Assembly: GCA_918807975.1 (NCBI GenBank)
Contig: OU964922.1
Coordinates: 2,170,001 to 2,234,000, forward strand
DNA length: 64,000 nucleotides
From: Aplidium turbinatum
Taxonomy: Eukaryota > Chordata > Ascidiacea > Aplousobranchia > Polyclinidae
Direction of reading: 5' to 3'
A model generated the notes under the pieces. That model did no database searches. It was not told the DNA's origin and saw only the letters and a program-made list of their open reading frames with translations. Position 1 is the stretch's first letter. Every line of letters begins with the position of its first letter. The translations under genes and the position numbers were made by a program. Positions 58,100 to 64,000 of the stretch are shown here, piece after piece.

Positions 58100-58950
58100 A
58101 CAAGTTTTACTCAATGTGTCCGCCATTTGCGTCGATAACAAGTCGGAGACGCTTCGAAAAGGACCTGTAAGAGTCACAAATAACTCTTTGAGGTATTTAG
58201 GTCCATTCTTTTTTCAGATTAGCCTTTAGCGCTTCCAAACTTTGGTGGTGTTTAGTCGAAACCTTGTTCTCCAGGTAAGACCAGATGCCAAAGTCTAGGA
58301 GGTTCAGGTCTGGGCATGAAGGAGACCATTCTTCCTTGGAAATGAAGAACGGCACATTATTGCTGAATGCCAGTTTTGCGTTCTCTTTGCTCCACGTGAA
58401 GGGACAGAATCTTGTTGGAATGACCAGTTAAGTTTTTTTGAAGTGTTTCTTTGCCCAAGGCAACATTGAACCCTCAAGAATATCATTTCAGTAGTTTTCT
58501 TGGTTCAATTTTACTCCTTGGTCCACAAAAATCAATGGACTCCTTCCTGCTGATTCGTTGACTGCGGCCCACACCATCACTGCTTTTGTCGCCCCTTGTC
58601 TCCGAGTGACTAACCGGGGTTCCATGTAGCCTAACCATTTCTTGACCAAACACGATCATTTTGACTGTTAAAATGATGCTAGACATCAAATTTCTTCTCA
58701 TCGCTGAACACAAGGTTTGGCAGCGTGCCTCCTTCAATGCGTGAGAGCAGAATTCTGGCTCTGGAGAGACGTTTCTCAATAGTATTGACATTTAGCAACT
58801 GTTTCTTCATGTATTTAAATGGGCTCATCTTCAAATCCTTCTTGAGAACTGTGAACATGGTTTCATAGGCCACGTTCGCCTTCTTTGTCAGTTTTTGAAT
58901 TGGATCTCTTGTAACGTTAATTGTTGATGACCCTTGTAATAGATAAGCCG
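58100..58950 (-). mobile_element. Tc1/mariner transposase remnant
   Basis: On the minus strand, in order: VAYETMFTVLKKDLKMSPFK, LPNLVFSDEKKFDV (first catalytic D), WSFQQDSVPSRGAKRTQNWH (second D), NNVPFFISKEEWSPSCPDLN with LLDFGIWSYLENK (third acidic position), and a C-terminus near DANGGHIE. Several frame changes separate these blocks. The N-terminal helix-turn-helix is missing. Its own terminal repeats were not identified. Confidence 0.85.
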
Positions 58951-59652
58951 TTGGGTTAGCTATTCAATCACAGTATAACAAATAATTCAGCAAAGATAGC
59001 TTGGGCTCTTTTGTAGAACTCACCACAATGCCTGAAACATTTGCATGATTGGCTTGACTGTTTTAACAAATAGGTTGAAGCAAAAGTCCAGTTGCTTTGA
59101 TATTTTTGCTTTAATAATTAACTGTTGCAAGCAAGTAGGCCTATAGGCCTATCGTTTTTAAGCATAAAACAACAATTTAAACGCTAGAATTGTAGATTTG
59201 AGAAAAAAAAAATTTCATTAAATAAAAGGGAGAGTTGAGCCATGTGGTTCAACTCTCCTTGACGTGGTGGTTCAACTCTCCTAATCGTAGCCATTTTGAA
59301 TTTAGCGTAGATTTTTTCAAAACGCTTTTAAGAAGTTGCATGGTAATTGTTGCATACAATCACCTTTTCCAAAGGTACCCTGCACTATATTTGTAATTTA
59401 AATATCTTTTATAGATCTAGAGTTATTTAAGCAAATGCTGAAATTTGTCAAACCTACTTTTTGATACATTTTTTGCATTTTCAAAGATAACTTTCCGTGG
59501 CTACATCGTGAAGCCTTCTTGATAACAGTGAAGCTGTAACATTGTTTTTTCATACCACTAGTGACAGTAGAGTGCAATTGTGTTAAACAGAATTTCTGCT
59601 AGAGGTGATGGTTCAACTCTCCCTGTGCCTCAACTCTCCTGCATCTCCCCTA

Positions 59653-60660
59653 CCCCATATTAAACGCCATTGTTTTACGGTTATCATGGGCAACATAGTC
59701 CATTAATTGAGTAAAATTATCACAAGTAGCCTAAAGGTCAGTGGCGATCGAATGCGAGCAGAGCTGCGAGTCCACTTCCGCTGAAATTTCCTCATTTGAG
59801 GAAATCTGATCAACAAATTCAAGAAAAAAATAAATTTGTGACGAAATTAGCAATAATAATAATGATCATGTTTTATTTTGCGCCCATTGCGACAACATAC
59901 AGTAGCCTACACTGCGATCACTGATGAGATGCAACAGTCTCAGACAAGATGAAGCAGCAATGACTCCCATTATCTGACAAAATTGAGAAATCAAAAAATG
60001 AGTAGCCTACATCATGAGAAAATAAGACGCTGACAAACCACTTAAACACAAACAATTGCAAAAGAATTTATCGTACTTATATCTTACGGTTCTCACACTT
60101 TCACAAAAAAACATAACCAGATTGATTGAACGCTTGTTGAGGTCACTGATTAGTTACCAACTTAACCCTTAGAAGTTTGGGCTCCTGGGGTCTTGCTCAG
60201 TTTGGGGGGGCTGTTGATTCTTGTTATGGTTTAGGAGTGATATCTATGTTATTTTTTAAGGCACGGTTTAAAAATTTGGGATTCCTTTGTAAAATTATTC
60301 ACGCTGAGCATATCTGAAAATTAAAACTATGTGAATTTTAAAACTGCTCATATATACATTGAAATGTTGAGGTGACTCTGGATTATTTTGCGATTAAAGC
60401 AATTGTAGCGTGAGTTTACACATTTTTTTTTTGGTAGAGTAATGAAGAACATGCATTGCAATCTTCACACTGTAGATTCTAACGATGTTTTAGCCTGATG
60501 CTTCGATTAGCCTACGTTGTGGCAATATCGAATTACACTAGCTTTCGGAAAACAGGTGCCTATAGTCATTCTCATGCATTGCAATGTTGTGATTAAAAAA
60601 TTTTTACATAATTTTACATACAGCCAATTTGATAATAACAAAATTGAACAGGGTATAAAA
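59653..60660. other. No recognised gene
   Basis: AT-rich and non-coding by inspection, with no repeat boundary identified. Confidence 0.45.
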
Positions 60661-60669
60661 TTCAATTAT

Positions 60670-61262
60670 TTGGACTCAATAGCCTACTGAATCCAAGCAC
60701 CCGATGTGAAGAAGAAATTAGACGACGCATTACATTATCAAAGTCAAGTTTCCACACCATGGCAAAAATCTTTAAAGATTGAAAGCTCTCCAAAATCTTA
60801 AAAATTCGTTTGTTAAAATGCTTTGTTTGGGCAATTTTGATGTACCGTACAGATGTGAAACCTGTACGCTAACGGCAAAAAGCCGAAAAAAGCTTGAAAC
60901 TGCAGAAATGTGATTTTACCGAAGAATTCTTAAAATTCCATGGACAGCTTTTCGAACCAACAGAGCAGTTCTCCAACAGATGGGCCGGGAGCAGCAGATA
61001 ATGAGATCTTTAGAAATGCGGAAGCTGAAGTTCTTGGGTCACATCATACGGAAAGGCGAACTTGAAGATTTATCTTGTGAAAAAATGCTAGGAAAACGGT
61101 CAAGAGGAGCTCAAAGATTCACATTTTTGCACAAATTTCAACCACATATCAAAAACCCTAATAAAATATGGCAAGACGCACGAGATCGATCAACCTGGAA
61201 CATCTTTGTACATCGAGAAGGGCTGTATCAGCTATGATACCTACAGAGAAATCATCTTAGTA
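60670..61262 (+). mobile_element. LINE C-terminal remnant (same clade as 6597-9640)
   Basis: Broken frames give EEEIRRRITLSKSSFHTMAK, FYRRILKIPWTAFRTNRAVL and MRKLKFLGHIIRKGELEDLS, parallel to the LINE at 6597-7311. The DARDRSTWN segment near 61175-61200 matches the W-x-x-ARDR end. Multiple stops. Confidence 0.75.
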
Positions 61263-61270
61263 CTTGTGCA

Positions 61271-62702
61271 CAGTGCCGGATTAAGGGGGGGGGCGGACTG
61301 GGCTGAAGCCCAGGGCCCCACTTTTGGGGGCCCCCACCTCAAAGAAACAAATCTACTAATTTTTTTAGTTGCACAGCTCGAGATTACTGCTTTAATTCGT
61401 ATCTCAAACAAGCAAGGGCGGCTCACCCATATGTGCTGCGGTGCTGCAGTACCCCTGCCCAGCCCCAGTTATTCAATTTTTCTTCGTTTTTTTAACAAAA
61501 AACATATTTATTTGATACTTTCATATCCGAAAGTGGTACGGATTACGGGTCAAAGTTATGATAATGCTGCCAATATGAGTGGCAAGTATAACGGTCTTCA
61601 AGCTCTTCTGTGCGAGAAATGTAGTGTAGCTCAGCAATATGTCCCTTGCACAGCACATTCACTTAATTTAATCGGTAGCCTAAATGTCCTGTAGAAACAT
61701 GCTGTTCTGCCGCTGAGCTTTTTGAATTGTTGCAAAGCCTTTATTCATGGCTCGTCTCGTCTACTCATCGTTGGCAAGTCCATCGAAAATTCCTAGATCG
61801 TTTGCCTGTTTTGAAGACATTCTCTGATGCAAGATGATCAGTTAAATATGATGCAGTTCTTCTATCGAGTCTTCTAAAGTTCGTTGATACACCACAGATT
61901 GACACATTCTTCCGCAACGGAGTTATACACTGACAGGTCCCACCTACTGCACCGGGTGGCAAGCCGTGGGCAAACAAGAAGGTGATCCGCTGCATAGGCG
62001 TAGCCAGGGGGGGAAAAGGGGCCATGCCCCCCAAAATTTTCCAAGTTTGCAATTCGTAAATCGCTCAAAATTTACGCGATTTACGTTTCTTTGAACTAAT
62101 TTGTGGAAGCAATTTCAGAATGGCTTACTCTGTTGGGTTTTTGTGTAGTTATTGAGTTTTTGTGTAGCTGAGTTTTTAGTGTTCTCTAATTTCAGCCGCA
62201 GTTTTTGCCCGTTTGTGTGTAAAAGCTATCTTTGTTAAGTTAATAGCTGTTTATCTGCTAATAAATTGCATACAAATATTACCCTAAAAGTGTTTTCAGA
62301 AAGCGTTATAATCCATTATTTGAGTGTAATTTTTAAAAAATTTTCGGGGGAGCATGCCCCCGGACCCCCCTAGAATACGTGTGCCATCGGCACGCTCTAA
62401 CCCCCCTAACTTACCACTTTTATTTCTTCAACCCACCAGGATATGCCACTGCACATCAAGTGGCGATGGCTTTAAATCAAACACTTTGTTGTTCTCTTCA
62501 ATTCGTCAAATATTTGGCCCCCCAAAAAATTTTTCTGGCTACACCACTGGTCCGCTGTTTGGGGCTCGGTGCCACAAATACATGCAACTGGGCCCGTGTC
62601 GTAGCCCCACTCCAATATTAAAGTTTAGCGAAAAATATCACTTGATAAGGGCCCCCACTTTCAGCTCAGCCCAGGGCCCCATAAAACCTTAATCCGGCCC
62701 TG
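61271..62702 (+). mobile_element. hAT element (ZMYM1/DUF4371-like)
   Basis: The ends CAGTGCCGGATTAAGG and, complemented on the right, CAGGGCCGGATTAAGG are near-identical. The 8-bp duplication CTTGTGCA (61263-61270 and 62703-62710) is perfect. Around 61530-61695 it encodes GQSYDNAANMSGKYNGLQAL and YVPCTAHSLNLIGS, the core of ZMYM1-type hAT transposases. The rest is broken, and another hAT is inserted in its right half. Confidence 0.92.
61993..62549. mobile_element. Nested small hAT element
   Basis: The ends CATAGGCGTAGCCAG and, complemented on the right, CAGTGGTGTAGCCAG are imperfect inverted repeats. ATCCGCTG (61985-61992) and GTCCGCTG (62550-62557) form an 8-bp duplication with one mismatch. 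Non-coding interior. Confidence 0.8.
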
Positions 62703-62777
62703 CTTGTGCAATATTTCAACCATATTTCTTGCAAGTAGGCTAATTTTATAATTCCATTGAATCTGACCATTCCTTAA

Positions 62778-63596
62778 CCGTATCTGTTACTGGCGTAGAC
62801 CTTATGGTCTCGCCCTCTGCTAATTCAGCAATTTCACATAGAAGCAGTGACGCTAGAAACCTGAGATTTCTTGACTTTTATTTTTTTTTCTTGCCCCAAC
62901 TTTTAATCCCGATTATGTTGGTATCGGATAATTGTGAAGTTCACAATAAACCTTTTGTCACAGCCAGTTATAAAATGCAAGAAATTTTCTGATATTCAAT
63001 AGCTTGATTGGCAGTTTACTATTGGCGTGCGGTTTCATTTTGTGTCTGTCAGTCATAACACAACGGCGCTAAAATTCCATTCTCTACCCAGGCAGCAAAA
63101 TCCGTCATATTTACATTGATTTAACGTCGATTTTGCTGTCTGGGTAGGGAGTTGGTCTTTGACGCGATATGAGTCATTCTTTGCAGGCAGACATCAATTA
63201 GGAAGGTAATTTATTATTTGCGCAAATTGCTTTGTAGTGCAAAATGTGCATGGAATACTGTTTGCACAAAAACGAAAAAACAAAATTGATGAAATTCTGT
63301 GTTCTATGCAAGAGGACTTTCAAAATAAAATGTCAACTGAGAAATTTGACCAAGAAATGGCGAAAATAGGTCAAACACCGAGTCTTTATCACCTTTTCTA
63401 CCTAAAATACACAATCACGAATATATTTTGCGAAATAAATTGATTGAAGTGATAGGTAAGGCTTTTGACCAACGGCATACTTTTTCCCGTTGTTATTTGA
63501 TATAAGCCGACGGAGTAATTAGCAATAAGAGAGACGTAGACCTGATGGTCTCAGCCAGTAACTCTTGACGCCAAAAGGAAGCAGTGACAGATACGG
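62778..63596. mobile_element. 819-bp TTAA-target element, copy 2
   Basis: Flanked by TTAA at 62774-62777 and 63597-63600. The ends CCGTATCTGT and ACAGATACGG are a perfect 10-bp inverted repeat. It is the reverse complement of 4359-5177 with scattered differences and no net length change. Non-autonomous. Confidence 0.85.
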
Positions 63597-63616
63597 TTAA
63601 GGAAAAAAAGTTAAAA

Positions 63617-63750
63617 CATGGCCACCTGGAGATGCTGCCTGATTTGTCACCTGACTCTTCATAATATAAAAAGCTTTTTGTTGCTTTTGGGAAGCAGTAA
63701 AAAAATTAGAAAAGTAAATTAAGAAACATTCAATCAGACTGTTAACAAGT
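63617..63750. mobile_element. MITE fragment (CATGGCCACC family), copy 3
   Basis: CATGGCCACCTGGAGATG and CTGATTTGTCAC, then TTTTGTTGC...GGGAAGCAGTA, match the complemented right side of 18742-19162. It is truncated, with only one end present, and lies 17 bp from the TTAA-element. Confidence 0.7.
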
Positions 63751-64000
63751 GGCTAGAAATTTTTAGTAGGCACTTTAACATATTCCACTTTCCCAAAAAG
63801 GTAAGGTAATCATGCGTGACACAGTCTACGATTCCTCACGAATCAGCTGATTGCAATCATGTGACTCAACACGTGATATAAAATACTTTATTAATTCAAA
63901 TTATGAAATAAAGGAATTGCGTTGTAAAGTTTATTTATTGTTTCATAATATGAAGTCAAAACAGCATGCTTCTTTTCTTACCGCTAAATTAAAAGTCCTC
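63751..64000. other. No recognised gene
   Basis: AT-rich, with no feature seen at the window edge. Confidence 0.4.

Larger units (their letters stand above)
57040..59650 (+). mobile_element. pogo-like DNA transposon
   Basis: TA at 57038-57039 and 59651-59652 flanks the ends GGGGAGATGCGGGAGAGTTG and, complemented on the right, GGGGAGATGCAGGAGAGTTG. Copies of GGAGAGTTGA or its complement cluster inside both ends. The left half encodes a pogo/Jerky-type DNA-binding region. A mariner transposase lies in the opposite orientation inside it. Confidence 0.85.

Overview
The window is AT-rich animal nuclear DNA. It has spliced exons with GT/AG borders, tRNA-derived SINEs, non-LTR retrotransposons, Penelope-like, hAT, P-like, pogo and Tc1/mariner DNA transposons, and fossil LTR elements. 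No operons, Shine-Dalgarno-type starts or CRISPR arrays are seen. The repeat mixture and the frequent TAGGCCTA/TAGCCTA motifs suggest a repeat-rich invertebrate, probably marine. The phylum cannot be fixed from this sequence alone.

The clearest host gene is an adhesion-type (family B2) G-protein-coupled receptor on the + strand at about 35.6-50.5 kb. Thirteen exons join with consistent phase. They run from a GAIN-domain region through a GPS box (exon 41072-41221) and seven transmembrane segments to a short tail. Every exon is open except for one in-frame TGA in TM3, at the place where the family normally has a tryptophan codon. The gene is therefore a recent pseudogene, a polymorphic null allele, or carries a sequence error. 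A second possible host exon, encoding a cysteine-rich peptide, lies at 13899-14165.

The rest is mostly mobile DNA, much of it nested. 1-3.2 kb: LTR element with two nearly identical LTRs and a non-coding interior (fossil). 4.4-5.2 kb: 819-bp TTAA-target element, with an inverted copy of the same length at 62.8-63.6 kb. 5.3-6.6 kb: dispersed repeat with a second copy at 53-54.1 kb. 6.6-9.6 kb: LINE split by a hAT element, which holds a Penelope-like fragment and a smaller hAT, which in turn holds a SINE. 9.8-10.6 kb: hAT remnant. 14.5-17 kb: three terminal-inverted-repeat elements nested one inside another, the innermost a fold-back with arms of about 330 bp. 18.7-22.8 kb: two copies of a 420-bp MITE, a complete SINE and a broken Ty3/gypsy-like fossil. 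23.0-26.7 kb: complete DNA transposon with a 789-codon uninterrupted ORF, matching terminal repeats and a perfect 9-bp target duplication. 28-32 kb: P-like transposase remnant. 39-40.7 kb: minus-strand LINE. 50.6-51.6 kb: complete short hAT. 55.8-56.9 kb: hAT packed with GATCTTGATCTT motifs. 57.0-59.7 kb: pogo-like element with a mariner inside. 60.7-62.7 kb: LINE remnant and a hAT holding another hAT.

The best candidate for something undescribed is the 23.0-26.7 kb transposon. It looks recently mobile, shows a D-D-C(2)H-E layout, and does not match a superfamily I can name with confidence. The 828-bp fold-back at 15.5 kb shares its terminal TAGGGTG and may be a non-autonomous partner.
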